64,000 bases of DNA. It comes from Microcella alkaliphila. Lineage in GTDB: Bacteria; Actinomycetota; Actinomycetes; Actinomycetales; Microbacteriaceae. Positions within the stretch are counted from its first letter, which is position 1. Each line of letters begins with the position of its first letter. The position numbers and the translations under genes are program-made. The notes under the pieces are model-generated. The model did not search any database and had not been told where the DNA came from. It saw nothing but the letters and a program-made list of their open reading frames with translations. This document shows, piece by piece, positions 53,684 through 64,000 of this stretch. The DNA lies in NCBI RefSeq assembly GCF_002355395.1, contig NZ_AP017315.1, positions 2,356,001 through 2,420,000 of the forward strand. Reading direction: 5' to 3'.

Positions 53684-54823
53684 CTACCGGCGCTGGGCGC
53701 CGAGGCGCGGCAGGCGGGGAACGGCGGCGGCCTGGCCGGCCTCCGGCGGCACGATCACCTCTTGCGCGGCGGCCACGTCGACCCCGTCGACGGGCACGAC
53801 GAGCGGTGCGGCGACGTCGAGCGAGCGCTTCACGACGGCCAGCGCGATCGGCCCGAGTTCGTGGTGGCGGGCCACCGAGGTGATGCGCCCGACGTCCGCG
53901 CGGTCGGCGTCGGCCGCGTGCACGGGCGACCCGGGGGCCGGCAGCAAGGCGTCGGACCCGTCGAGGTGCAGCATGACGATGCGCCGCGGCGGCCGGCCCA
54001 GGTTGTGCACCTTCGCGACCGTCTCTTGGCCGCGATAGCAGCCCTTCGCGAGGTGCACGGCAGAGCGCAGCCAGTCGACCTCGTGCGGGATCGACTTCTC
54101 GTCGACCTCGGCCGCGAAGCGCGGGCGCCAGGCGGCGACCCGCAAGGCCTCCCAGGCGAGCGACCCGGCGAACCGCACGCCCCCGGCGCGGGCGAGCCCC
54201 GCCAGCTCGGCGAGGAACGCACGCTCGACGATCAGCTCGCGTGCCGGGTAGTCGCAACCGGGGTGCTCGGCCTCGGGCGCGTACTGCCAACCGCCGGCCT
54301 GCACGGCGCTCCACGGGTCGCTCCAGACGAGCGGCGCGCCGTGCGGCGACGCGGCCGGGATGCTCGGCTCGGCCCCCGCAGGACTCATCGCGCCGATCAC
54401 GGCCCACTCGCCGCTCGCGTCGGCGACCTCGACCTGCATCATGAAGCGCATGCGGTCGAGCCAGGCGGCGAGCGCCTCGGCCTCATCGCCCTCGACGATC
54501 AACCAGGTCGTCACGCCGTCGTCGATGACGTGCATGGCGTGCTCGATGCGGCCGTTCGGGTCGAGCAGCAGCGTCTCGGCCGAGCCGCCGGGCGTGAGGC
54601 CGGCGAGCGCCTGCGAGGTGAGCGAGTCGAGCCAGCGCAGCCGGTCGGGGCCGGTGACCGTCACGACCCCGCGGTCGCTCAGGTCGACGACGGCGCGACC
54701 GGCGACGAGGGCGCGTTGCTCGGCGACGGGGTCGCCGTAGTGCTCGGCGGTCGGCGCACCGACAGCGCCGGGAAGCGCGGCAAGCGGCGATGCGGCAGAG
54801 TCGGCAGACGACACGGCGCTCAC
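53684..54823 (-). CDS. ygfZ: YgfZ/GcvT-like folate-binding protein
   Basis: Tetrahydrofolate-dependent factor for repair or synthesis of iron-sulphur clusters in some enzymes. 379 residues related to the glycine-cleavage T-protein. The YgfZ signature K-G-C-Y-x-G-Q-E is present (LAKGCYRGQETVAKVHN near residue 250). N-terminal folate-site stretches are VVDLSDRGVVTVTGPDRLRWL and EALLLDPNGRIEHAM-like LLLDPNGRIEHAM. I start at the GTG at 54823, which overlaps the previous stop as GTGA; the open frame runs on to 54895 inside the neighbouring gene. Confidence 0.88.
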   Translation of the reverse strand: MSAVSSADSAASPLAALPGAVGAPTAEHYGDPVAEQRALVAGRAVVDLSDRGVVTVTGPDRLRWLDSLTSQALAGLTPGGSAETLLLDPNGRIEHAMHVIDDGVTTWLIVEGDEAEALAAWLDRMRFMMQVEVADASGEWAVIGAMSPAGAEPSIPAASPHGAPLVWSDPWSAVQAGGWQYAPEAEHPGCDYPARELIVERAFLAELAGLARAGGVRFAGSLAWEALRVAAWRPRFAAEVDEKSIPHEVDWLRSAVHLAKGCYRGQETVAKVHNLGRPPRRIVMLHLDGSDALLPAPGSPVHAADADRADVGRITSVARHHELGPIALAVVKRSLDVAAPLVVPVDGVDVAAAQEVIVPPEAGQAAAVPRLPRLGAQRR

Positions 54824-55416
54824 TCCGCCCGACTCAGGGTGCCCGAGGCGTGCGTGCGCAAGTCGTTGCCGAGGGCGGCGATGTCCCACGCCCACAGCAG
54901 CTTGCCCTCAACGAGGCCGTACATGCGGGTGGCGGCCGAGTACTCCTTCGACGAGGCCGACCGCATCACGGCGTCGGTCTGCAGGTCGATGCGCGGGCCC
55001 TTCACGCGGCCGAGGTACAGCTCGCTGATGCCGCTCGGGTGAATGAGCGCCACCTCGATCTCGAAGTCGTCGCGACTCGTGCGCAACTGCTCGACCGACT
55101 CTGCGGTCGGGAAGGGACGGTCGCCCACACCGGGGAGCATGCCGGGGCCGGGGTCACCGGCCTGCGAGGGGCGGTGCAGGCGCCAGTAGCCCGCTTCGGC
55201 GTTGAGGGGGGTCTGCTCGCCGTCGAGCAGCCACGTCGACGATGAGTAGTTCAGGTAGTGCAGCCCGTCGTGGCTGAAGCTGACGCGCTGGCCAAACTCG
55301 TGTTCGCGCACGGTCTCGCCGTCGACGTAGTGCACGGCGCCGGAGCCCTCCCACACGCCGAGCAGCCACGACAGCGGCGCCAGCTCGGCGGGGACGTTCG
55401 CGTCGAGGGTGAACAC
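54820..55416 (-). CDS. Nitrobindin-like heme/fatty-acid-binding beta-barrel protein
   Basis: 198-residue member of the THAP4/nitrobindin (DUF1794) group, a ten-stranded barrel that in homologues binds ferric heme and nitric oxide species. The hallmark GxWxGxG is LGVWEGSGAVHY near residues 19-26, followed by FGQRVSFSHDG, YLNYSSSTWLLDGE and the late RTHASG. In mycobacteria a homologue is close to glnR, as here, so the neighbourhood is conserved. Coupled to ygfZ by GTGA. The 36-codon membrane gene ends 17 bases upstream. Confidence 0.85.
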   Translation of the reverse strand: MFTLDANVPAELAPLSWLLGVWEGSGAVHYVDGETVREHEFGQRVSFSHDGLHYLNYSSSTWLLDGEQTPLNAEAGYWRLHRPSQAGDPGPGMLPGVGDRPFPTAESVEQLRTSRDDFEIEVALIHPSGISELYLGRVKGPRIDLQTDAVMRSASSKEYSAATRMYGLVEGKLLWAWDIAALGNDLRTHASGTLSRAE

Positions 55417-55433
55417 TGCCCTGCCGCCGCGCG

Positions 55434-55544
55434 TCAGCGCTGGCCGCGATACAGGTTGACGAGCACGACGACCGAGACGAACCCGATGGCGAGCGACGCC
55501 AGGCCCAACAGGCCGAGGAAGAAGATCTCTAGCGCGAGCAGCAT
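55434..55544 (-). CDS. 36-residue single-helix membrane protein
   Basis: Short reading frame on the minus strand: starts MLLALEIFFLGLLGLAS, continues as one hydrophobic helix of about 27 residues and ends NLYRGQR. Support: it fits exactly between its neighbours (4 bases after the upstream stop, 17 before the nitrobindin-like gene), has the codon bias of a real gene, and TACAAT lies 6 bases before the ATG as in a leaderless transcript. The charged tail after the helix suggests an N-out, C-in orientation. Function unknown. Confidence 0.65.
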   Translation of the reverse strand: MLLALEIFFLGLLGLASLAIGFVSVVVLVNLYRGQR

Positions 55545-55548
55545 GCGC

Positions 55549-55824
55549 TCATTGTAGACCGGCGAGGATGAGCATCAGCCCCGAGGCGAGGGCGGCGACA
55601 ATCACGATTCCGACAACACTCGCGAGCAACCGTCGCACCACCCCGTCGGTGCGCTGGAACGCCACCTGCACGATGAAAGCGAGCAGCACCGCCGACGCGG
55701 CGACGACGCCGGTAGCCCCGATCCAGTTCTCGCTCGGAAGCGCGACGATGACGATCACGAGCGCCGTGATGGTGGCCCCCCAGACGGGTATCGCGGTCGC
55801 AAGCGTGCGGGACATGTCCTCCAT
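55549..55824 (-). CDS. Small hypothetical membrane protein
   Basis: Up to 91 residues with three hydrophobic helices: about 10-27 (AIPVWGATITALVIVIVA), 33-53 (IGATGVVAASAVLLAFIVQVA) and 65-88 (LLASVVGIVIVAALASGLML). No family recognised. ATG 55824 (MEDMSRT) and ATG 55815 (MSRTLAT) are both possible; GGAGG lies just before the second, rather close. It heads the minus-strand group ending with the FUSC gene, and is divergent from glnR across 45 bp. Confidence 0.68.
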   Translation of the reverse strand: MEDMSRTLATAIPVWGATITALVIVIVALPSENWIGATGVVAASAVLLAFIVQVAFQRTDGVVRRLLASVVGIVIVAALASGLMLILAGLQ

Positions 55825-55869
55825 GCTAGGCGGCCCGCATAGACTGGGCACTGACACCACGGAGGACGC

Positions 55870-56565
55870 ATGGCGGATCTGCTCATCCTGACCTCGCGGG
55901 TGGACGCCGATGTTCTTCCGTCGCTGGGGCTGCTGAGCCATCGCGTGCGCCGTGTGCCCGCCCAGCCCGCAGCCCTCGTGGGGGCCCCGAACGCCGACGC
56001 GATTCTGGTCGATGCGCGCACCGACCTGGCGGCGGCGAAAACGCTGTGCAAGATCTTGCAGACGACCGGCGCCGGCTGCCCCGTGCTGGTCGTACTCACC
56101 GAGGGCGGCCTGACCGCGGTGAACGCCGAGTGGGGCGTCGACGACGTTCTGCTCGAGTCAGCGGGCCCCGCTGAGATCGACGCGCGGCTGCGGCTCGCGA
56201 TCGGCCGCCAGTCGCAGGGCGATGGCGAGTCGCAGTTGATCAAGGCCTCGGGCGTCGTGATCGACGAGGCGAGCTACTCGGCGAAAGTCAACGGCCGCAC
56301 GCTCGATCTCACCTTCAAGGAGTTCGAACTGTTGCGCTTCCTCGCCACGCACCCGAGCCGGGTCTTCACCCGCGAACAGCTGTTGAGCGAGGTGTGGGGT
56401 TACGACTACTTCGGCGGAACCCGCACGGTGGACGTTCACGTGCGGCGCCTTCGCGCAAAGCTCGGCGACATGGATGCTCTCATCGGCACCGTGCGGAATG
56501 TCGGCTACCGCTTCACCCTCCACGAGGACGGCGCTCTGCCGAGCGCTCAAAACGTCGACGCCTAA
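55870..56565 (+). CDS. glnR: Orphan OmpR-type regulator GlnR
   Basis: Global nitrogen-assimilation regulator of actinobacteria. 231 residues: an atypical receiver domain (about 1-112) and a winged-helix domain (about 130-222). It matches the GlnR pattern closely: [37 protein letters not shown] with the conserved Asp near residue 47, [23 protein letters not shown], and the DNA-binding [20 protein letters not shown] and [17 protein letters not shown]. No histidine kinase accompanies it; GlnR works without phosphorylation. ATG start with GGAGG 5 bases before. It sits beside polyphosphate and phosphate-uptake genes. Confidence 0.92.
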   Translation: MADLLILTSRVDADVLPSLGLLSHRVRRVPAQPAALVGAPNADAILVDARTDLAAAKTLCKILQTTGAGCPVLVVLTEGGLTAVNAEWGVDDVLLESAGPAEIDARLRLAIGRQSQGDGESQLIKASGVVIDEASYSAKVNGRTLDLTFKEFELLRFLATHPSRVFTREQLLSEVWGYDYFGGTRTVDVHVRRLRAKLGDMDALIGTVRNVGYRFTLHEDGALPSAQNVDA

Positions 56566-56604
56566 GATCCTTTTTCCGCCGCCTCGCGGTGACACAATGC
56601 CGCC

Positions 56605-57522
56605 ATGAGCGTCATGAGCGCGCGGCGGGTGCAGGGCACCTTCGACGTGCTGACCTTCGGCAACACGATCGCGGCGTCGTTCATCTGGGGCATCAACACC
56701 CTCTTCCTGCTCGACGCGGGCCTCAGCAACCTGGAGGCGTTCGCGGCGAACGCGTTCTTCACGCTCGGCATGGTGATCTTCGAGATTCCGACCGGTGTTG
56801 TCGCCGACACGTGGGGTCGACGCGCGTCGTACCTGCTCGGCACGATCACCCTCGGCGTGCCGTTCCTCGTGCGGGTGGGTGTCCTCCTCGCCATGGTCGT
56901 CGTCGCAGGCTCCCTGATGCGCGACCTCGGGTTCACGCCCGTGCGGGGCGCCGGGCCGGTGACGGCCGTACGCACGGTGATGCGGGCATCCATCGATCAC
57001 GGTTTTCGGCGCCCCGCGATCCGGTGGGTGATGGTCGCGACGCCGTTCACGGCGGGGGTCGGCATCTACGCCTTCTACGCCCTGCAGCCCTACCTGCTCG
57101 AGGTGGCGGGCGACAGCACGGCCTACGCGCTCGCGGGTATCGCCGCCGCGATCTTCGCCGGGTCGTCGATCATCGGGGGCGCGCTCGCGCCGGTGGTGCG
57201 ACGGGCCGTGCGGCGTCGCACCACCGTGCTGATCGCCTCAGTCGCCGTGTCGTCGGCCGTTCTCGTGGCCTTCTCCTTCGTCAACCAGCTGTGGCTTGCC
57301 ATCGTGCTGCTCGCCGCCTGGGGGCTCACGACGTCGGTCGCCCAGCCCGCGCAGCGCTCGTACCTGAACGACATGATCCCGTCAGCGCAACGCGCAACCG
57401 TGCTGTCGTTCCACTCGCTGCTCGGCGGCGTCATTTCGGCCTGCGCACTGCCCTTCCTCGCCCTCAGCCGAGCACAGCGCGACCCGGCCGACGAGGCCAC
57501 GACGCTCGTCGCCACCGAGTAG
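56605..57522 (+). CDS. MFS transporter, shortened by apparent in-frame deletions
   Basis: 305 residues, against about 400-430 for a complete 12-helix major facilitator. Helices 1 and 2 are clear and the loop motif [16 protein letters not shown] between helices 2 and 3 is standard. Then helix 3 runs straight into [20 protein letters not shown], which looks like helix 6, so helices 4-5 seem to be missing. Near the C-terminus [21 protein letters not shown] joins what look like helix 11 and helix 12 ends. The frame is intact throughout. It may be a non-functional relic or a reduced transporter. Start ATG 56605, with CACAAT 6 bases before (leaderless pattern). Substrate unknown. Confidence 0.65.
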   Translation: MSVMSARRVQGTFDVLTFGNTIAASFIWGINTLFLLDAGLSNLEAFAANAFFTLGMVIFEIPTGVVADTWGRRASYLLGTITLGVPFLVRVGVLLAMVVVAGSLMRDLGFTPVRGAGPVTAVRTVMRASIDHGFRRPAIRWVMVATPFTAGVGIYAFYALQPYLLEVAGDSTAYALAGIAAAIFAGSSIIGGALAPVVRRAVRRRTTVLIASVAVSSAVLVAFSFVNQLWLAIVLLAAWGLTTSVAQPAQRSYLNDMIPSAQRATVLSFHSLLGGVISACALPFLALSRAQRDPADEATTLVATE

Positions 57523-57559
57523 CAACCTTCTCGACACCCACGGGTGCCAGAATGTGCGG

Positions 57560-59755
<2,196 letters not shown>

Positions 59756-59824
59756 TCGCGAAATGGTGCCCGTTTCTCGGTAGCCTGACGGAATCCGCCG
59801 CCCCTCAGACGGGAAGACGACCGC

Positions 59825-60775
59825 ATGACCTCCACCCCTCAGGCCCCCGTGCGGGCGGCCGGCGCCGTGCTGTGGAAGATCGTGGACGGCAAGGTGCGCG
59901 TCCTCGTCGTGCACCGCACCCAGCACAAGGACGTCTCGCTGCCGAAGGGCAAGGTTGACCCCGGGGAGACCCTGCCCCATACGGCGGTGCGGGAAATCGC
60001 GGAGGAGACCGGATTCGACGTCGTCCTCGGCGCCCCGCTCGGCACCGTTGAGTATCGACTGCCCGGCGGGCGGCCGAAGACCGTCCACTACTGGTCGGCC
60101 GAGGTCGACCCGGGCGCCGCTGAACGGCACACCTATGGGGCGAACGGTGAGATCCTCGCCCTCGAGTGGGTGCCGCTCGCGAAGGCCGAGAAGAAGCTCA
60201 GCTACGAGCACGACGTGGATGTGCTCGAGCGCTTCGCCGCCCAGGCCGAAGCCGGGCGCGCCCGCACCTTCCCACTCGTCGTGCTGCGGCACGGCAAGGC
60301 AATGCCGCCCGAGCAGTGGGACGGCCCCGACGCCACGCGCCCGCTGCTGCACCGCGGCCTCGAACAGTCGGCGTCCGTCGCCGGCGGAATCGCCGCCTAC
60401 GGTCCCGAAGTGCTCGTGACGTCGGTCGCCGCGCGCTGCGTCGCCACGATCGCGCCGACCGCCGCCGCGACGGGCGCCCCCGTCAAGGAGGTGCGCAGCA
60501 TCAGCCAGGACGCCTACCGCGCCGACGGCGGGCGCGTACGCGCCCAGGTGGTGAAGCGCCTCCAACGTCGGCTCGGCACGGTGCTGTGCAGCCACGGGCC
60601 CGTGATTCCGCAGATCATCGAGGCGGCGGCCGAGTTCGGCGGAGCCCACCTCACGCCCGAGCTGCGGCGCAGCGCGGCCCTCTCGACGGGCGACTTCACG
60701 GTGCTGCACTTCTCGCGCGAGACGGAGCGCCCGTGGCTCGTCGCCGTCGAATCGCACCGCCCCGCCGTCGACTGA
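59825..60775 (+). CDS. mutT1: MutT1-type Nudix hydrolase with histidine-phosphatase domain
   Basis: Two-domain protein of 316 residues. The Nudix box spans about residues 41-63 (GKVDPGETLPHTAVREIAEE, then TGF), with all metal-binding Glu. The C-terminal half is a histidine phosphatase: catalytic RHG in LVVLRHGKAMP (near 157) and a later His in LCSHGPVIPQI (near 258). The same domain pair in mycobacterial MutT1 removes 8-oxo-dGTP and related nucleotides. It follows ppk by 69 bases and precedes pstS, so it may share the phosphate-starvation response. Confidence 0.88.
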   Translation: MTSTPQAPVRAAGAVLWKIVDGKVRVLVVHRTQHKDVSLPKGKVDPGETLPHTAVREIAEETGFDVVLGAPLGTVEYRLPGGRPKTVHYWSAEVDPGAAERHTYGANGEILALEWVPLAKAEKKLSYEHDVDVLERFAAQAEAGRARTFPLVVLRHGKAMPPEQWDGPDATRPLLHRGLEQSASVAGGIAAYGPEVLVTSVAARCVATIAPTAAATGAPVKEVRSISQDAYRADGGRVRAQVVKRLQRRLGTVLCSHGPVIPQIIEAAAEFGGAHLTPELRRSAALSTGDFTVLHFSRETERPWLVAVESHRPAVD

Positions 60776-60786
60776 CCGCGATTCGT

Positions 60787-60805
60787 GGATGCCCTCCGAG
60801 CATCC
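60787..60805. repeat. GGATGC hairpin after mutT1
   Basis: GGATGC and GCATCC enclose a 7-base loop 11 bases past the mutT1 stop. It belongs to the set of GGATGC-armed hairpins in gene gaps. Confidence 0.45.
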
Positions 60806-60806
60806 C

Positions 60807-60835
60807 GTTAACCTTCCGTTTACCTTTGGTTGCGA
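60807..60835 (+). promoter_or_regulatory. PHO box upstream of pstS
   Basis: Three direct repeats 11 bases apart: GTTAACC (60807), GTTTACC (60818), GTTGCGA (60829). The first two fit the actinobacterial PHO-box unit GTTCACC well. Expected binding site of RegX3 (or PhoP) for induction at low phosphate. Confidence 0.78.
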
Positions 60836-60847
60836 TTGTGCTTGACT

Positions 60848-60881
60848 GCGGGACGACGCCGACGCAGCGTCTCCCGCTTTT
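60848..60881 (+). terminator. Hairpin with T-run between the PHO box and pstS
   Basis: GCGGGA-C-GACGC pairs with GCGTCTCCCGC (one bulged C) around a 7-base loop, followed by TTTT. It lies 28 bases before the pstS start, so it is either the terminator of the ppk-mutT1 transcript or an attenuator in the pst leader. Confidence 0.7.
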
Positions 60882-60908
60882 CTGTGCGCTCCCCACGAAA
60901 GGACCCGG

Positions 60909-61985
60909 GTGGATACTCCGCGCCGACTCATCAGCGCGCTGGCCATCACCGCCGTCCTCGCCACCAGCGGGTGCGCGGTCAATGAGCTGAACCGTGGCGA
61001 CAGCAGCGGGACCCTCGACGGCACCCTCGACGGCGCCGGGTCGTCGGCGCAGGCATCCGCCCAAGCCGTCTGGATCGCCGAAATCCAGAACGCCAACGGC
61101 CGCCTCACCGTGAACTACGAGCCCTCCGGGTCGGGCGCCGGGCGCGAAGCGTTCCTCGCCGGCGGCCTCGACTTCGCCGGCAGCGACTCGGCCCTCACCG
61201 CGGCCGAGGCAGAGAACGGGCTCGGCGCGTGCGTTCCCGGCACGGGCGCGATCAACCTACCGCTCTACATCTCGCCCCTCGTCATCATCGTGAACATCGA
61301 GGGCGTGGATGCACTGAACCTGGATGCCGCGACGGCCGCGTTGATCTTCCGCGGTGAGATTCGGCAGTGGGACGACCCGCGCATCCAAGAGCTGAACCCG
61401 AACGCCGCGCTGCCGAGCGCCACCATCACGGCCGTGCACCGGTCGGACGCGTCGGGCACCACCAAGAACTTCACCGACTACCTGGCCCAGGCGGCGCCGG
61501 ACGAGTGGCAGGCCGATGCGGCTGACTCGTTCCCATACGGCGGCGAGTCGGCGCAGGGCAACTCGGGTGTCGTGAACGCCGTCACGAACGGCCGCAACAC
61601 GATTGGCTACGTCGATGCGTCCCGCGCGGGTGATCTCACCATCGCCGCCCTCAAGGTGGGTGACGAGTTCGTGGCCTACACGAGGGAGGCCGCGGCACGC
61701 GTGGTGGAAGCATCCCCCCTCGAGGAGGGACGTGCCGACGACGACCTCGCCATCGCCATCGACCGCACCACGACCGAGCCCGGGGCCTACCCGCTCGTCC
61801 TCGTGAGCTACCTCATCGCCTGCCGCGAATACCCGAACCCGGCGGACGCCGAGCTCGTGCGCGGCTACCTCAGCTGGGTGGCGAGCCCCGAGGCGCAGGA
61901 ACTCGCCGCTGAGTTCGCCGGCTCCGCGCCACTGTCGGAGGGCTTCACCGACCGCGTGCTCGACGCCATTGAGGGGATCCGATGA
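60909..61985 (+). CDS. pstS: Phosphate-binding lipoprotein PstS
   Basis: Extracellular high-affinity phosphate receptor of the Pst importer. 358 residues. The signal (MDTPRRLISALAITAVLAT) ends in the lipobox TSGC, then a Ser/Gly-rich spacer. Phosphate-site sequences include YEPSGSGAGREAFLAG, FAGSDSALTAAE and VHRSDASGTTKNFTDYL. GTG start with AAAGGA 6 bases upstream. First gene of pstS-pstC-pstA; overlaps pstC as ATGA. The PHO box at 60807 implies induction under phosphate limitation. Confidence 0.94.
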   Translation: MDTPRRLISALAITAVLATSGCAVNELNRGDSSGTLDGTLDGAGSSAQASAQAVWIAEIQNANGRLTVNYEPSGSGAGREAFLAGGLDFAGSDSALTAAEAENGLGACVPGTGAINLPLYISPLVIIVNIEGVDALNLDAATAALIFRGEIRQWDDPRIQELNPNAALPSATITAVHRSDASGTTKNFTDYLAQAAPDEWQADAADSFPYGGESAQGNSGVVNAVTNGRNTIGYVDASRAGDLTIAALKVGDEFVAYTREAAARVVEASPLEEGRADDDLAIAIDRTTTEPGAYPLVLVSYLIACREYPNPADAELVRGYLSWVASPEAQELAAEFAGSAPLSEGFTDRVLDAIEGIR

Positions 61986-62947
61986 CCGCACCCACCCCCG
62001 AGCAGGCGCCAGCCGCGCCGACCGGTCAGATCGACGCCGTTGAGCGCCGCGGAGACCGGGTGTTCAGCCGCGTCGCGGTCGGAGCCGGCACCGCGATCCT
62101 CGTCGCGCTCGCCGCCGTCGCCGTCTTTCTCATCGCCCAGTCGCTGCCCGCGCTCTGGGCCCCGGAAGGCTCATTCCGCGGCACCGACGGAAACTTCTGG
62201 GACTACGTCGCCCCCCTCGCGTTCGGAACGGTCTGGGCCGCCGCACTCGCCCTCCTCATGGCCGTGCCGCTCGCCGTCGGAATCGCGCTGTTCATCTCGC
62301 ACTACGCGCCCCGCCGCCTCGCGCAGCCGCTCGGCTACATCATCGACCTGCTCGCCGCCGTGCCGAGCGTCGTCTACGGCCTGTGGGGCATCACGGTGCT
62401 CGCGCCGGCCACCGTGCCGCTGTACGAGTGGCTCGCCGAGAATGCCGGATGGTTCCCACTGTTCGCGGGGCCCGCATCCGGAACCGGGCGCACCGTCTTG
62501 ACGGTCGCGATCGTGCTGGCCGTCATGGTGCTGCCCATCATCACGGCTCTGTGCCGCGAAGTGTTCGTGCAGACGCCCACCCTCCACCAGGAGGCCGCCT
62601 ACGCCCTCGGCGCCACGTGGTGGGAGATGGTGCGGATGACCGTCTTCCCATACGCGCGCTCGGGCATCATTTCGGCGTCGATGCTCGGCCTCGGGCGCGC
62701 GCTCGGCGAGACCATGGCGGTCGCCATGGTGCTGTCGCCGTCGGCCATCATCAGCTTCGCGGTGATTCAGAGCGAAAACCCCTCGACCATCGCCGCAAAC
62801 ATCGCGCTGAACTTCCCCGAGTCGGCCGGCATTCAGGTGAACGCCCTGATCGCGACCGGCCTCGTGCTGTTCGTCATCACCCTCGTCGTCAACTCGGTGG
62901 CCCGCTGGATCGTGAGCCGCCACGAGCGATCGCTGGAGTCGCGATGA
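61982..62947 (+). CDS. pstC: Phosphate ABC importer permease PstC
   Basis: Integral membrane subunit of the Pst system. 321 residues with about seven hydrophobic segments (TAILVALAAVAVFLIAQSLP, IIDLLAAVPSVVYGLWGITV, VTLPIITALCRE-like MVLPIITALCREVF). The EAA coupling loop is EAAYALGATWWEMVRMTVFP near residue 205, followed by GLGRALGETMAVAMVL. Overlaps pstS and pstA stops/starts as ATGA, indicating tight co-translation. Confidence 0.94.
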   Translation: MTAPTPEQAPAAPTGQIDAVERRGDRVFSRVAVGAGTAILVALAAVAVFLIAQSLPALWAPEGSFRGTDGNFWDYVAPLAFGTVWAAALALLMAVPLAVGIALFISHYAPRRLAQPLGYIIDLLAAVPSVVYGLWGITVLAPATVPLYEWLAENAGWFPLFAGPASGTGRTVLTVAIVLAVMVLPIITALCREVFVQTPTLHQEAAYALGATWWEMVRMTVFPYARSGIISASMLGLGRALGETMAVAMVLSPSAIISFAVIQSENPSTIAANIALNFPESAGIQVNALIATGLVLFVITLVVNSVARWIVSRHERSLESR

Positions 62948-64000
62948 CCCAGACCGCCCCCCGCCCCACGGTGCCCAGCCGCTCGGCCGGCGCCCCCATC
63001 GACGCGGCCAACGCCTACGTGTCGGGCCGCCTGCCCCGGTGGGCCGCTCCTGGGCTGACCGCCGCGTGCCTCGGCGGCGCGATCACCGTCATGGCTCTCC
63101 TCGCCGCGGCGGGCGCGATCGCCGAGTTCTCACTCGTGCTCGCCATCGCGATCGGAACCATCGCGTCGATCGTGCTCGTCACCGCCATCTCGCTCATGGC
63201 CGAAGGTCGCCGCGCCGCCACCAACCGGTTCATGATCGCGCTCGTCATCTCGGCGTTCGTGCTGGCGCTGCTGCCGCTCGTCTCGGTTCTGTCGACGGTG
63301 CTCGTCAACGGCTCTGCGCGCTTCGACCTCGAATTCTTCACCTGGTCGATGCGGTCCGTCATCGGCGAGGGTGGAGGCGCGCTGCACGCCATCGTCGGCA
63401 CCCTGCAGATCACCGCGTGGGCCACCCTCATCTCGGTGCCCATCGGCCTGTTCGCCGCGATCTACCTCGTCGAATACGGCCGCGGGCCCCTCGCCCGAGC
63501 GATCACGTTCTTCGTCGACGTCATGACGGGCATCCCGTCGATCGTGGCCGGACTGTTCGCCTACGCGCTGTTCGTGCTCATCTTCGGTGAGGGTGTGCGC
63601 ATGGGCTTCGCGGGCTCGGTCGCGCTGAGCGTGCTGATGATCCCGGTCGTCGTGCGCTCGAGCGAAGAGATGCTGAAGCTCGTGCCCGACGAGTTGCGCG
63701 AGGCGGCGTACGCGCTCGGCGTGCCGAAGTGGCTCACGATCGCCAAGGTCGTCCTGCCGACGGCGGCCGCCGGCATCATCACCGGCATCACGTTGGCCAT
63801 CGCCCGCGTCATCGGCGAGACGGCGCCGTTGCTCATCGTCGCCGGCTTCACCTCGAGCATGAACTACACCGTGTTCAGCGAGCGCATGCAGTCGCTGCCG
63901 GTGTTCGTGTACACGCAGTACGCCAACCCCGGAAGCGACGTCGAGTTCTACCTCGAACGGGCCTGGGCCGGCGCGCTCACCCTCATCATCATCGTCATGG
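62944..64000 (+). CDS. pstA: Phosphate ABC importer permease PstA (partial, runs off the window)
   Basis: Second membrane subunit of Pst. The 352 codons visible have no stop before the window ends, so the 3' end is outside. After a cytosolic N-terminus come several helices; the EAA loop is LREAAYALGVPKWLTIAKVVLP near residue 255, followed by GITLAIARVIGETAPLLIVAG. The first 120 residues contain two extra helices (CLGGAITVMALLAAAGAIA, FSLVLAIAIGTIASIVLV), so it is longer than E. coli PstA, as in other actinobacteria. Start ATG overlaps the pstC stop. pstB is expected next. Confidence 0.93.
   Translation, partial: MTQTAPRPTVPSRSAGAPIDAANAYVSGRLPRWAAPGLTAACLGGAITVMALLAAAGAIAEFSLVLAIAIGTIASIVLVTAISLMAEGRRAATNRFMIALVISAFVLALLPLVSVLSTVLVNGSARFDLEFFTWSMRSVIGEGGGALHAIVGTLQITAWATLISVPIGLFAAIYLVEYGRGPLARAITFFVDVMTGIPSIVAGLFAYALFVLIFGEGVRMGFAGSVALSVLMIPVVVRSSEEMLKLVPDELREAAYALGVPKWLTIAKVVLPTAAAGIITGITLAIARVIGETAPLLIVAGFTSSMNYTVFSERMQSLPVFVYTQYANPGSDVEFYLERAWAGALTLIIIVM

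Noticed and set aside
52141..53883. A 580-codon plus-strand frame through the 52-kb gap
   Set aside because: Composition is Arg/Gly/His-rich, it is antisense to the FUSC gene, and its first part is simple-sequence and palindromic DNA.

Overview
The window is 64 kb of high-GC DNA (about 70% by eye) that reads as one continuous piece of an actinobacterial chromosome, most probably from the Microbacteriaceae. The evidence is the strong codon bias for G/C in third positions, the gene order rlmB-cysS-ispDF-carD, a regX3/senX3/phoU module, an orphan GlnR next to a nitrobindin-like gene and ygfZ, and many start codons that look leaderless. I see no insertion sequence, integrase, prophage, CRISPR array or rRNA gene. 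One tRNA gene (Thr, anticodon TGT) is present. Sixty protein genes are annotated, including a 36-codon membrane protein gene and a pstA gene cut by the right edge.

Layout. 0-6.7 kb: a HAD hydrolase, then a glycerol regulon (glpD, glpF, glpK on the minus strand) opposite a SorC-type regulator. 6.8-10.4 kb: an FMN riboswitch and the riboflavin operon ribD-ribE-ribBA-ribH. 10.4-23.2 kb: a drug-type ABC-2 exporter, a fused ABC exporter, pncA, dacB, a Gfo/Idh oxidoreductase, a CAP-like secreted protein, tRNA-Thr, a DsbA-like thioredoxin, an orphan MsiK/UgpC-type sugar ATPase and a DUF4032 protein. 23.6-26.4 kb: the three-gene proton-translocating transhydrogenase pntAa-pntAb-pntB.

26.5-42.2 kb is the least ordinary part. 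It is a catabolic island with a fused E1 and an E2 of a 2-oxoacid dehydrogenase, a VOC-fold enzyme, a GntR/FCD regulator, a beta-hydroxyacid dehydrogenase, an XRE-cupin regulator, a creatinase-like M24 hydrolase, a sugar-type ABC importer, a COG0402 amidohydrolase, an SDR protein without its catalytic residues, and a bicupin. Matching operator-like palindromes tie several of these units together. The substrate is unknown; a nitrogen-containing small molecule is my inference.

42.2-46.4 kb holds housekeeping genes (rlmB, cysS, ispDF, carD). 46.6-64 kb is dominated by phosphate and nitrogen control: regX3/senX3, phoU, gpmA, glnR, ppk, a MutT1-type Nudix/phosphatase and pstS-pstC-pstA, with PHO-box-like direct repeats upstream of pstS and between senX3 and phoU. 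Intergenic spaces are short except near 1.1, 19.2, 23.3, 38.6 and 52.2 kb; most of these hold unusual inverted or tandem repeats.
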